Origin: Acidimicrobiia bacterium
GTDB lineage: Bacteria; Actinomycetota; Acidimicrobiia; Spongiisociales; UBA5794
DNA: 64,000 nucleotides
Direction of reading: 5' to 3'
Assembly: GCA_026985095.1 (NCBI GenBank)
Contig: JALSQW010000007.1
Coordinates: forward strand, 1 to 64,000
Every line of letters starts with the position of its first letter. Within the stretch, counting starts at the first letter, position 1. The position numbers and the translations under genes are program-made. Positions 1 through 11,207 of this stretch are shown piece by piece. The notes below the pieces were generated by a model. That model did no database searches, had not been told where the DNA came from, and worked only from the letters and a program-made list of their open reading frames with translations.

Positions 1-283
1 CCTCCAGGTACGCGTCGTTGGCGAACAGTTCGGCGAACGCGTCCCGGTCGCCGTCGTACAGCGCCTGGAGGCGACGACGCTCCAGGTCCTCGAAGATCGC
101 CTGGACCTCGGCCAGACGATCCACCGTCGACGACGACGGGGAAGCGACCATGGAGGTGGTGGGGGACGAGGTGGTGACGGTCGTGACCGTCGACGACGCC
201 GCAGGAAGCGACGGGGCCGTCGCCGGGGTACCACCCGCCGTGCACGAGACGGCCAACGCACCGACCGCGACCAACACACCCAC
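1..283 (-). CDS. Lipoprotein with NTF2-like start, partial (C-terminus off window)
   Basis: This frame is absent from the ORF track because it has no stop inside the window. Reading the minus strand from the GTG at 283 gives a hydrophobic start ending in a lipobox-like LAVSC, so it is probably a lipid-anchored exported protein. A long Thr/Ser/Pro linker follows, then a segment containing ALYDGDRDAFAELFA, which resembles the first helices of NTF2/SnoaL-like domains (weak resemblance). A purine-rich GAGGGGAAG lies just upstream of the GTG, and a TAGGGT -10-like box lies at 305-310. The C-terminal part lies beyond base 1. The plus-strand ORF over the same bases (18-749) is Arg/Pro-rich and is a shadow. 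Function unknown. Confidence 0.6.
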   Translation of the reverse strand, partial: MGVLVAVGALAVSCTAGGTPATAPSLPAASSTVTTVTTSSPTTSMVASPSSSTVDRLAEVQAIFEDLERRRLQALYDGDRDAFAELFANDAYLE

Positions 284-351
284 GGATCTTCCCCTCACAC
301 CCCCACCCTACGCGCGGGAACCCCGCAGAACCAGAGGGACGTTCCCGGCGA

Positions 352-2265
352 TCAGTTCAGCCCGAACACCCCCGCCACCGGCAACCAGTCGGCGCCGGCG
401 CCCGACCAGACGAACTGCGAGTCCGCCACCCCTTCGCTCAGCGTGTGCCGGAAGTAGAACGTCAGATCCGAAGGCCGGAACACCGCCGGGGTATCCCTGC
501 CGTCGAGGATCCCCCAGTCCCCGGCGACGAACCGGTCCCCCGGATCACCGAAGTAGAACTGGCCGTCGGCCATACCGGTCGCCAGCGAGTTCCGGTAGTA
601 GAAGAACCCGGTCGACTCGCGATGCAGCCCGACCTCGTCGGCTCCGTCGCCGTCCCAGTCGCCCACGACGGGCTTGTCGCCGGGGTTCCCGAAGAGGAAG
701 TCGAAGTCGGCCGGACCGAGACCCCCGCCGTTCTGCCCCAGCGTGTTGACGATGTAGAAGCGCTGCTCCGACGGCCGGTAGATCGACACCGTGTCGCAGC
801 CGCATCCGTCGAAGTCCCCCGCCAACGGCACGTCGTCGGGGTTCCCGAAGAAGAACGTGATGTCGGCCGTCCCCGGCGTGTTCGAGTTCCGCAGGTACAC
901 GTACCCGTCGGACTGGCGGTACAGGCCCGGCGTGTCGATCCCGTCACCGTCCCAGTCGCCCATGAACGGCACGTCCCCCGGGTTGCCGTAGTAGAACGAC
1001 GTCACCTGCCCGGCGTGGTTCCGCAGGTACCAGATCCCGGTGTTCGGATCCACCAGACCCACGTCGTCGGCCCAGCCCACGGTGATCGTCACCCGCGTCT
1101 TCGCATGCCCACCACGGGGGTCCCGCGCCCGGTAGAAGAACGAGTCCGTGGTCGCCGACGAACCGTCGTGGACGTATGTGAAGGTCCCGTCGGGATGCCA
1201 CACGAACCATGCTGCGTGGCTCGGGAAGCTGTACAGCTCGGCGACCAGCGTCTCGCCATCGGGGTCGGTGTCGTTGGTCAGCACCGAGCCCGCCACCAGC
1301 GTCGTCCCGGGCTCGACGACGTAGGCATCATCCACGGCCGTCGGGCGCCTGTTCACCGACTCCCAGGTCGGGGCGGTCTCCCACCCCGGGCCGTCGGTGT
1401 GGCTCCTCAGGTTCGAGCCGTCCGCATCGACCATCCACAGACCCCGGTTCCCCCCGGCGTCGAGCGTGAACATGATGTACTGGCCGTCGGGTGACCAAAC
1501 CGGGTCCTCGATACGGGTGTGGAGATCGGTCAGCCGCTGCACGTTGGATCCGTCTGCATCCATCACGTACAGGTCGAAGACGTTGGGATCGCCGGTCGTC
1601 CGATTGGACGTGAAGGCGATCTTCGAACCATCCGGCGACCACGTCGGGTGCCAGTCCTGGCTCTGGGCTGAAGCGAGGACGGTCCGGTCGGAGCCGTCCG
1701 CGTCCATGACCACGATGTCATCGACGGACGTGAAGGCGATCTTCGTGCCGTCGGGCGACCACTCGGGTTGCAGGTTGCTCAGACCACCCACCGAGGTCCC
1801 CGGCGTGAGGTCCGTCTTCCCGGTCCCATCGGCGTTGACCACCCAGATATGCGCACCGAACACGAACAACGGGTCGACCGAGCTGTAGACGATCTTCGTG
1901 CCGTCGGGCGACCACGAGGGGTACATGTCCCGCCGGGTGTCGTGGGTGACATTGAGCGCGCCGCCGCCGTCGACGTCGAGGACGAAGATGTCGCCGTTGC
2001 CGGCCGCCAGCGACGAATACGCGAGCTGCGACCCGACGGGGGACCACGCCGGATCGTCCTCCTTGGACGTGTTGAAGGTGAGTCGGGTCCAGGTCCCGCC
2101 GCTGAAATCCCGCACATAGAGCTCACCCGAAACCACGTCGTCGTTGGAGACGAACGCGATCCGACCGATGGCACCGGGGTAGGTCGCTTCCGCGGTCCCC
2201 GGGATCGAGACCAACATCCCCGATACGACAACGACCACCGCCACGAGCGTCAACAGCCGACGCAT
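352..2265 (-). CDS. Secreted TolB-like propeller protein with FG-GAP-like C-terminal module
   Basis: Exported 637-residue protein of unknown function, probably surface-bound or released. I start it at the ATG at 2265, which gives a clean signal peptide (MRRLLTLVAVVVVV) behind a GAGAGGTGG ribosome site; the longer ORF start has a non-hydrophobic extension. Domain order: five PD40/TolB-like blades (WSPDGTKI-type motifs) over about residues 40-300, one cadherin-like/Big_9 domain starting AVDDAYVVEPG near 310, then about 230 residues of repeated blades with YxxGNPGDxPFxGDWDxDG signatures and GLYR/YLRN motifs. The last module is nearly the same as the C-terminus of the protein at 24890-26428. PD40 and FG-GAP-like propellers usually bind proteins or glycans, so adhesion or scaffold roles are possible (inference). 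It faces the membrane-protein/ABC-F pair divergently. Confidence 0.85.
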   Translation of the reverse strand: MRRLLTLVAVVVVVSGMLVSIPGTAEATYPGAIGRIAFVSNDDVVSGELYVRDFSGGTWTRLTFNTSKEDDPAWSPVGSQLAYSSLAAGNGDIFVLDVDGGGALNVTHDTRRDMYPSWSPDGTKIVYSSVDPLFVFGAHIWVVNADGTGKTDLTPGTSVGGLSNLQPEWSPDGTKIAFTSVDDIVVMDADGSDRTVLASAQSQDWHPTWSPDGSKIAFTSNRTTGDPNVFDLYVMDADGSNVQRLTDLHTRIEDPVWSPDGQYIMFTLDAGGNRGLWMVDADGSNLRSHTDGPGWETAPTWESVNRRPTAVDDAYVVEPGTTLVAGSVLTNDTDPDGETLVAELYSFPSHAAWFVWHPDGTFTYVHDGSSATTDSFFYRARDPRGGHAKTRVTITVGWADDVGLVDPNTGIWYLRNHAGQVTSFYYGNPGDVPFMGDWDGDGIDTPGLYRQSDGYVYLRNSNTPGTADITFFFGNPDDVPLAGDFDGCGCDTVSIYRPSEQRFYIVNTLGQNGGGLGPADFDFLFGNPGDKPVVGDWDGDGADEVGLHRESTGFFYYRNSLATGMADGQFYFGDPGDRFVAGDWGILDGRDTPAVFRPSDLTFYFRHTLSEGVADSQFVWSGAGADWLPVAGVFGLN

Positions 2266-2432
2266 GGTCCACCACCTCTCGTGCGCTTCCCCACCTTCCA
2301 AGTTCCCGCCCCGAACGGCACCGTCGCAAGGGTCGAAAGCCCCTTCTTCCGCAGCGGCCCCGACCGCCGCCACGGCGGTTCTGCACGCTGGAGTGCGCCG
2401 TATCCTTGGGTGGAATCGGGAAGGAGCACACC

Positions 2433-2779
2433 ATGCGTCGATTCTTCACCCTCGTCTTCATCGTCGCTCTCGCAGCCGGCGTCGCCGCCCTCGTCGTCAA
2501 GCTGATGGGCGAGAGCAAGCGGTACGCCGGAATGTCCGAGGCCGAGATCCGAGCCGACCTGGAACGCAAGCTGTCGGGCAAGCTCTCGGACGAGGCCCTG
2601 TCCAAGATCCAGGCGGCCGTCGTCGAGGCGATCGAGAAGGCCCGCCCGATCGTGGAGCAGGTCAGCCCACCCGAGAAGGTCGCCACCCAACCGCCGGCGG
2701 AGCCCGCCACCACCGGAAGCGACCAAGGGTCCGACGGGACCCCAGCCGCCGGCGGCGAGGCAGGTACCCCCGCGGAGGC

Positions 2780-2783
<4 letters not shown>
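2433..2783 (+). CDS. Small single-pass membrane protein, unknown function
   Basis: A 116-residue protein with one N-terminal transmembrane helix (FFTLVFIVALAAGVAALVV), a charged amphipathic middle (residues ~25-75, predicted helical) and a Pro/Gly/Thr-rich tail. The start at 2433 follows AAGGAG with good spacing, and a TATCCT box at 2401-2406 could be its -10. Its stop overlaps the GTG of the downstream ABC-F ATPase (GTGA), so the two are probably cotranscribed and translationally coupled. I do not recognise a named family. The topology suggests a membrane-anchored protein with a cytoplasmic or periplasmic helical tail. Confidence 0.7.
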
Positions 2784-4522
<1,739 letters not shown>

Positions 4523-4531
4523 ACGTGCCCA

Positions 4532-5407
4532 TCAGCGGGCGTCGTGATCCTCGACGCCCCCGCCCGCACAGAGCACGTCCCGCACCCGGCGAGTCGCCAC
4601 CGAAGGAACCGACGGGTTCCATGCCACGGCGATCTCCGCCTCCGAGATGTCGACGACGGGCACGAACGCCACCCCGGACGGCCGGTAGAACCGACCCACC
4701 GACGCCGCCGTGATGCACATGGCCCGTCCCTGGGCCACGACGGCGAGCATCTCCTCGACGCTGTGCACCATCGGGCCCCACACCGGCGAACGACCATCGG
4801 GACGCGGGTCGACGCACCAGAACTCGCGATGGGTGGGGAGGTCCACGATCGGCTCGTCCCCGAGCTCACCGATCGACAGCTCTCGACGGTCGGCGAACCG
4901 ATGACCGCGAGCGAACGCAGCCACCCTCGGCTCTCGCCACACCACCCGGTGCTCCACCGCCGCGGGACCCAGCGGCAGCGGCAACACGCACAGATCGATC
5001 TCGCCGTCGACCAGCACCGAGGTCCGCTCCACCCAATCGACCCGACGAAGCTCCACCGGAGCCTCCAGCTCCCCGAGCCGATCCGACACGGCCGCCGGCA
5101 GGGGCGGAACGAACCCGACCCGGACGACCCCCGTGTCGGCCCTGGCGGCCTGGCGGGTGACGACCACCGCCCGCTCGGCCCGTTGGAGCAGCGCCCGCGC
5201 CTCGGTGGCGAAGGCGCGACCGGCCGCCGTCAGACGGATCCCGCGGCCGTCCCGCTCGACCAGCGGGACCCCCACGAGCGCCTCCAACCGACGGACCTGC
5301 TTGGTCAGGCCCGGCTGGGACAGATAGAGCCGTCGGGCGGCACGCCCGATGTGCTCCTCCTCGGCGACCGTCAAGAACGCCTTCGCCAAACGCAGGTCCA
5401 GATCCAT
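4532..5407 (-). CDS. LysR-family transcriptional regulator
   Basis: A 291-residue regulator with the LysR N-terminal winged helix-turn-helix (LRLAKAFLTVAEEEHIGRAA, then LYLSQPGLTKQVRRLE) and a C-terminal periplasmic-binding-protein-like effector domain. It is transcribed divergently from the yjjI-yjjW operon, the usual arrangement for a LysR protein controlling its neighbour, so it may regulate the glycyl radical enzyme genes (inference). A TAACCT box ends 6 nt before its ATG, implying a leaderless transcript. Two inverted repeats lie in the divergent spacer. The effector cannot be read from sequence. Confidence 0.88.
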   Translation of the reverse strand: MDLDLRLAKAFLTVAEEEHIGRAARRLYLSQPGLTKQVRRLEALVGVPLVERDGRGIRLTAAGRAFATEARALLQRAERAVVVTRQAARADTGVVRVGFVPPLPAAVSDRLGELEAPVELRRVDWVERTSVLVDGEIDLCVLPLPLGPAAVEHRVVWREPRVAAFARGHRFADRRELSIGELGDEPIVDLPTHREFWCVDPRPDGRSPVWGPMVHSVEEMLAVVAQGRAMCITAASVGRFYRPSGVAFVPVVDISEAEIAVAWNPSVPSVATRRVRDVLCAGGGVEDHDAR

Positions 5408-5413
5408 GCCGCC

Positions 5414-5419
5414 AGGTTA
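5414..5419 (-). promoter_or_regulatory. -10 box of leaderless LysR gene
   Basis: TAACCT on the minus strand, ending 6 nt before the ATG at 5407. The spacing places transcription start at the start codon. Confidence 0.5.
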
Positions 5420-5422
5420 TCG

Positions 5423-5436
5423 GTTCCCGACGGAAC
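5423..5436. promoter_or_regulatory. Inverted repeat in lysR-yjjI spacer, possible LysR site
   Basis: GTTCC-cgac-GGAAC, a short perfect dyad just upstream of the lysR -10 box, where LysR proteins often autoregulate. Assignment to this regulator is inference. Confidence 0.35.
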
Positions 5437-5453
5437 GCCAATGGACATCGGGG

Positions 5454-5479
5454 CTCCGTGAGCGCATCATGGAACGGAG
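5454..5479. promoter_or_regulatory. Second inverted repeat in lysR-yjjI spacer
   Basis: CTCCGT and ACGGAG separated by 14 nt, close to the yjjI ribosome site. Could be a second binding half-site pair or a chance dyad. Confidence 0.25.
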
Positions 5480-5499
5480 ACGTCATCGGAGGCTGCCGC

Positions 5500-7050
5500 G
5501 TGAACATGGACGAATTCCAGGCCGGTGCCCGCCGGATCGTCGAAGACCCGACCCTCACGTTCCATCAGCGTCGCCACCATCTCGCCTACCTGGCCGAGAA
5601 CGCCCTCGAGTACCCGCAGCTCTCGGACGCGGCCGCCGAGGCACTCGAGAAGCGGGTCATCTGCGACCTGTACGAAGGTCCCGCCCCGTATCGGGCCCGC
5701 TACATCCTCCCCGACTACGCCAAGGCACTCCGGCAGGGCTCGGAGTTCCTCGAACTCGACCCGCCCGACGACCTCGACGACGCCCTCACCTTCCTCCTCG
5801 TCCTCTACGGCCACGTCCCGTCGATCACCGCGTACCCGGTCTACTTCGGGGACCTGGACGAGGTCCTCGCCCCGTACGCCGACGGCGTCTCCGACGACCA
5901 CCTCTACCGGTCCCTCCGTCGGTTCTGGATCGCCCTCGACCGGCTCTTCCCCGACGCCTTCGCCCACATGGACCTCGGGCCACGCGACGGACGCCTCATC
6001 CGCACCATCTTCCGTATCGAACGGGAACTCGCACAGGTCGTCCCCAACCTGACCTTCAAGGTGCATCCAGACCTGACCCCCGACGGCCTGATCCGCGATG
6101 CGGTCGAAACGGTCTTCGTCAATGGCAAGCCCCATTTCGTGAACCACCCGCTCATGGTCCGCGACCTCGGCGAGGACTACGCCGCGGTGAGTTGCTACAA
6201 CTCGCTCAAGATCGGCGGCGGCTCCCACACCCTCGTCCGGCTCGACCTCAAGGAGGTCGCGCTCCGTCATCAAGGCGGCATCGAGTCGTTCTTCACCGAC
6301 ACGCTGCCGCGCTACGCCGAGCTGACCGCCGAGATCATCGAGGCGAGGATCCGCTACCTGGTGGAGGAGGCCCGCTTCTACGAGCACGACTTCCTCGCCG
6401 CTGAAGGCCTCATCTCCCTCGATCGGTTCTCGGCGATGTACGGCGTCTACGGTCTCGCCGAGGCGGTGAACCTGCTCATGGAGCACCAGGGCAAGAGCGG
6501 TCGCTACGGCCACGACGCCGAGGCCGATGAACTGTCGTACCGGATCACCCGGGCCCTCAAGGACTTCGTCGGCAGCCGCGAGATGCCCTACTGCGAGGGC
6601 AACGCCGGCCGCTGCTTCCTGCATTCGCAGTCCGGCATCGATTCCGACGTGGGCGTCACCGCCGGCACCCGCATCCCGATCGGCGACGAACCCGAGATGT
6701 TCGACCACATCGCCACCGTCACACCCCACCACGATCTCTTCGACGCAGGGATCTCGGACATCTTCCACGTCGAGGACACCGCCCGAGGCAACCCCCAGGC
6801 GATGGTGGACATCATCCGTGGCGCCCTCGAAGGCGGCATGCGGGACTTCACCTTCAACCTGGCGACGAACGGCTTCATCCGGATCACCGGCTATCTCGTC
6901 CGTACGTCCGACCTCGAAGGGTTCGACGAGCACGGCGCCCGACACGGCAGCACCACCTTCGCCGCCGGGTCGGTGAAGAACTCCCACGTCACCGAACGCA
7001 ACCTCAAGCGGGTGATCGCACGTGAGCTCACGCCGCGGCCTGGTCAATAG
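5500..7050 (+). CDS. yjjI: YjjI-family glycyl radical enzyme
   Basis: A 516-residue member of the YjjI (DUF3029) branch of glycyl radical enzymes, oxygen-sensitive catalysts related to pyruvate formate-lyase; the substrate of this branch is not established. The C-terminal glycyl-radical loop is visible as RITGY in FIRITGYLVR (about residue 460). A candidate thiyl cysteine lies in SCYNSLKIGGG (about residue 232). Length matches what I recall for E. coli YjjI. I choose the GTG at 5500 behind ATCGGAGG with 7-nt spacing; the ORF-track start at 5458 adds 14 unlikely residues, and ATG 5506 is an alternative. The next gene, encoding the cognate activase, overlaps its end, so the two act as an enzyme-activator pair. 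Confidence 0.9.
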   Translation: MNMDEFQAGARRIVEDPTLTFHQRRHHLAYLAENALEYPQLSDAAAEALEKRVICDLYEGPAPYRARYILPDYAKALRQGSEFLELDPPDDLDDALTFLLVLYGHVPSITAYPVYFGDLDEVLAPYADGVSDDHLYRSLRRFWIALDRLFPDAFAHMDLGPRDGRLIRTIFRIERELAQVVPNLTFKVHPDLTPDGLIRDAVETVFVNGKPHFVNHPLMVRDLGEDYAAVSCYNSLKIGGGSHTLVRLDLKEVALRHQGGIESFFTDTLPRYAELTAEIIEARIRYLVEEARFYEHDFLAAEGLISLDRFSAMYGVYGLAEAVNLLMEHQGKSGRYGHDAEADELSYRITRALKDFVGSREMPYCEGNAGRCFLHSQSGIDSDVGVTAGTRIPIGDEPEMFDHIATVTPHHDLFDAGISDIFHVEDTARGNPQAMVDIIRGALEGGMRDFTFNLATNGFIRITGYLVRTSDLEGFDEHGARHGSTTFAAGSVKNSHVTERNLKRVIARELTPRPGQ

Positions 7051-7876
7051 GACCCTCCGGTTCTCCACCGTGGATGGACCCGGCAACCGGTTCGTCGTGT
7101 TCCTCCAGGGCTGCAACTTCACCTGCATCAACTGCCACAACCCGTACACGATCGCCGAATGCAACTCCTGCGGCCTGTGCATCGATCCCTGCCCTCCGGA
7201 CGCTCTCGCCCTCGTAGGGGACTCGATCGTCGTCGACCGTGCCGCCTGCACCCTCTGTGACGTGTGCATCGATGTGTGCCCCTACGACTCGACGCCGCTG
7301 GCCCGGGAGCTGACGGTCTCCGAGATCGTGACCCAGATCCGCGAGACGGCCCGGTTCCTCTCCGGCGTCACCGTCTCGGGCGGCGAGGCCACCCTCCAGG
7401 GGGAGTTCGTCGCCGAGCTGCTCGGTGCGATCAAGGCCGACCCCGAGCTGTCGCGCCTGACGACCCTGGTCGACTCCAACGGCTCGGCGCCTCGGAGCGT
7501 GTGGGATCTGCTGCTGCCGGTCATGGACGGTGCGATGATCGACCTCAAGGCCCTCGACCCCGACATCCACGTCCGTCTCACCGGGAGAGGCAACGACGCG
7601 GTCCTCGGATCGATCCGGTACCTGGCCGCGGCCGGGAAGCTCCATGAGGTGCGCCTGCTGATCGTTCCCGGCTACAACGACGATCCCACGACGATGAAGC
7701 GCACGCTGGCGTGGCTCAGGAACATCGATCCGGACATGACGGTCAAGGTCATCGGCTTCCGGGCCCACGGGACCCGGCCCGAGATGTCGTGGCTCACCGA
7801 TGCCGACCCGGACCGGATCATCGAGCTCGGCGAGCTCGCCGTCTCGGCCGGCTTCCGCGACGTCGCCGTCCTCTGA
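7022..7876 (+). CDS. yjjW: YjjW-family glycyl radical enzyme activase (radical SAM)
   Basis: A 284-residue radical SAM protein predicted to install the glycyl radical on YjjI. Near residue 31 it has CNFTCINC, the CxxxCxxC loop binding the SAM [4Fe-4S] cluster. Two ferredoxin-type motifs follow (CNSCGLCIDPCP and CTLCDVCIDVCP), as in activases with extra clusters. SGGEAT supplies the SAM-binding GGE motif. The GTG start lies 29 nt inside the end of yjjI, so translation is coupled. A strong hairpin immediately follows the stop, ending the operon. Confidence 0.92.
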   Translation: MSSRRGLVNRTLRFSTVDGPGNRFVVFLQGCNFTCINCHNPYTIAECNSCGLCIDPCPPDALALVGDSIVVDRAACTLCDVCIDVCPYDSTPLARELTVSEIVTQIRETARFLSGVTVSGGEATLQGEFVAELLGAIKADPELSRLTTLVDSNGSAPRSVWDLLLPVMDGAMIDLKALDPDIHVRLTGRGNDAVLGSIRYLAAAGKLHEVRLLIVPGYNDDPTTMKRTLAWLRNIDPDMTVKVIGFRAHGTRPEMSWLTDADPDRIIELGELAVSAGFRDVAVL

Positions 7877-7907
7877 GGCCCCACCCCGGCATCCCGAGGT
7901 GGGGCCT
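7876..7907 (+). terminator. Hairpin terminator after yjjI-yjjW
   Basis: AGGCCCCACC and GGTGGGGCCT form a perfect 10-bp stem with a 12-nt loop, starting at the last base of the yjjW stop codon. There is no U-tract, as is common for actinobacterial terminators. Confidence 0.65.
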
Positions 7908-7969
7908 GCGGCCCGACGTTCCGGGATGGCCGTGCGACCCGTCCTCCTGCCGAGAACGACTCCGGACGA

Positions 7970-7975
7970 TACGAT
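7970..7975 (+). promoter_or_regulatory. -10 box of leaderless xanthine dehydrogenase gene
   Basis: TACGAT followed by 7 nt and then ATG 7983. This decides the start at 7983 over the in-frame ATG at 7974, which overlaps the box. Confidence 0.5.
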
Positions 7976-7982
7976 GGTCGAC

Positions 7983-10565
<2,583 letters not shown>

Positions 10566-10654
10566 GCCGATCGTCGCTCCTGCGACTCGTTGATCGACAC
10601 GCACGCCGCATCGAACGGGCTGGTATCTCCACCGATGGGGAAGCGGTCCGACTG

Positions 10655-11043
10655 CGCTGATCGCCGTCGACCCCTCCGTCCAGTGGGCCGTTCGCTGGGT
10701 ACCGGCGTCGCCCGCTGAGAAGGTCGACTGGCTTCGATTCGGCCCCGGTACCGGAGGTCCAGTCGTCGTAGAGCGCGACGATCTCATCGAACCTGCCCTG
10801 CGGCTAGCCGAATGCGACGAACACGTACGGACCGGACGTCCCCGACTGGGTCGCCGTCCCCCGTCGGGAACCGGGATCGTCGAACCGTCGGGAAGCGGCA
10901 GGTCGCTGCCGATGTCGAGCGAGCTCCCGTCGTCATCCTCGACCGAGATGTTCACGGATCCGTCGTCGTTCCAATCGACGTCGACATCGCCGCCGACGTC
11001 GGGACTCTCCAGCACCCGACCGAGGGGCGCCATCACGGCATCC
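10655..11043 (-). pseudogene. Decayed gene fragment, several frameshifts and an in-frame stop
   Basis: The minus strand carries protein-like sequence split across frames. One frame reads GGDVDVDWNDDGSVNISVED and then PLPDGSTIPVPDGG. After a G-run near 10858 the other frame continues TSGPYVFVAFG, hits TAG at 10804-10806, and resumes RFDEIVALYDDWTSGTG. A return to the first frame gives HWTEGSTAIS. The order and flavour resemble actinobacterial secreted proteins with an acidic beta region, a PLPDG segment and a C-terminal alpha-beta domain. It is truncated at its 5' side beside a perfect inverted repeat. The ORF-track entry 10530-11105 covers only part of it. Together with the flanking repeat it fills the space between the dehydrogenase and the giant surface protein. 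Confidence 0.6.
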
Positions 11044-11072
11044 GTGACCCTCGACCTGAGGTCGAGGGTCAC
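11044..11072. repeat. 29-bp near-perfect palindrome
   Basis: GTGACCCTCGACCT-G-AGGTCGAGGGTCAC: 14-bp arms around a single central base. It lies exactly at the truncated 5' end of the decayed gene and about 135 bp before the giant surface-protein gene. It could be a rearrangement scar, a recombination site or a regulator site. Confidence 0.6.
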
Positions 11073-11105
11073 ACCCGCAGGTCCCGTCGATCCACGGCAC
11101 CGCAC

Positions 11106-11117
11106 CGAACTAGTTCG
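11106..11117. promoter_or_regulatory. 12-bp palindrome upstream of giant surface-protein gene
   Basis: CGAACTAGTTCG, a perfect palindrome in a comparatively AT-rich stretch about 90 bp before the predicted start. It is a candidate operator; no regulator is assigned. Confidence 0.3.
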
Positions 11118-11207
11118 TTCGACCCATTTCAGAATGCTTCTTCATCACCGGGCGCGGCCGACCGACGACAGGAGAAGCCGGACATCATCGATGTGGGAGG
11201 GGAACCC

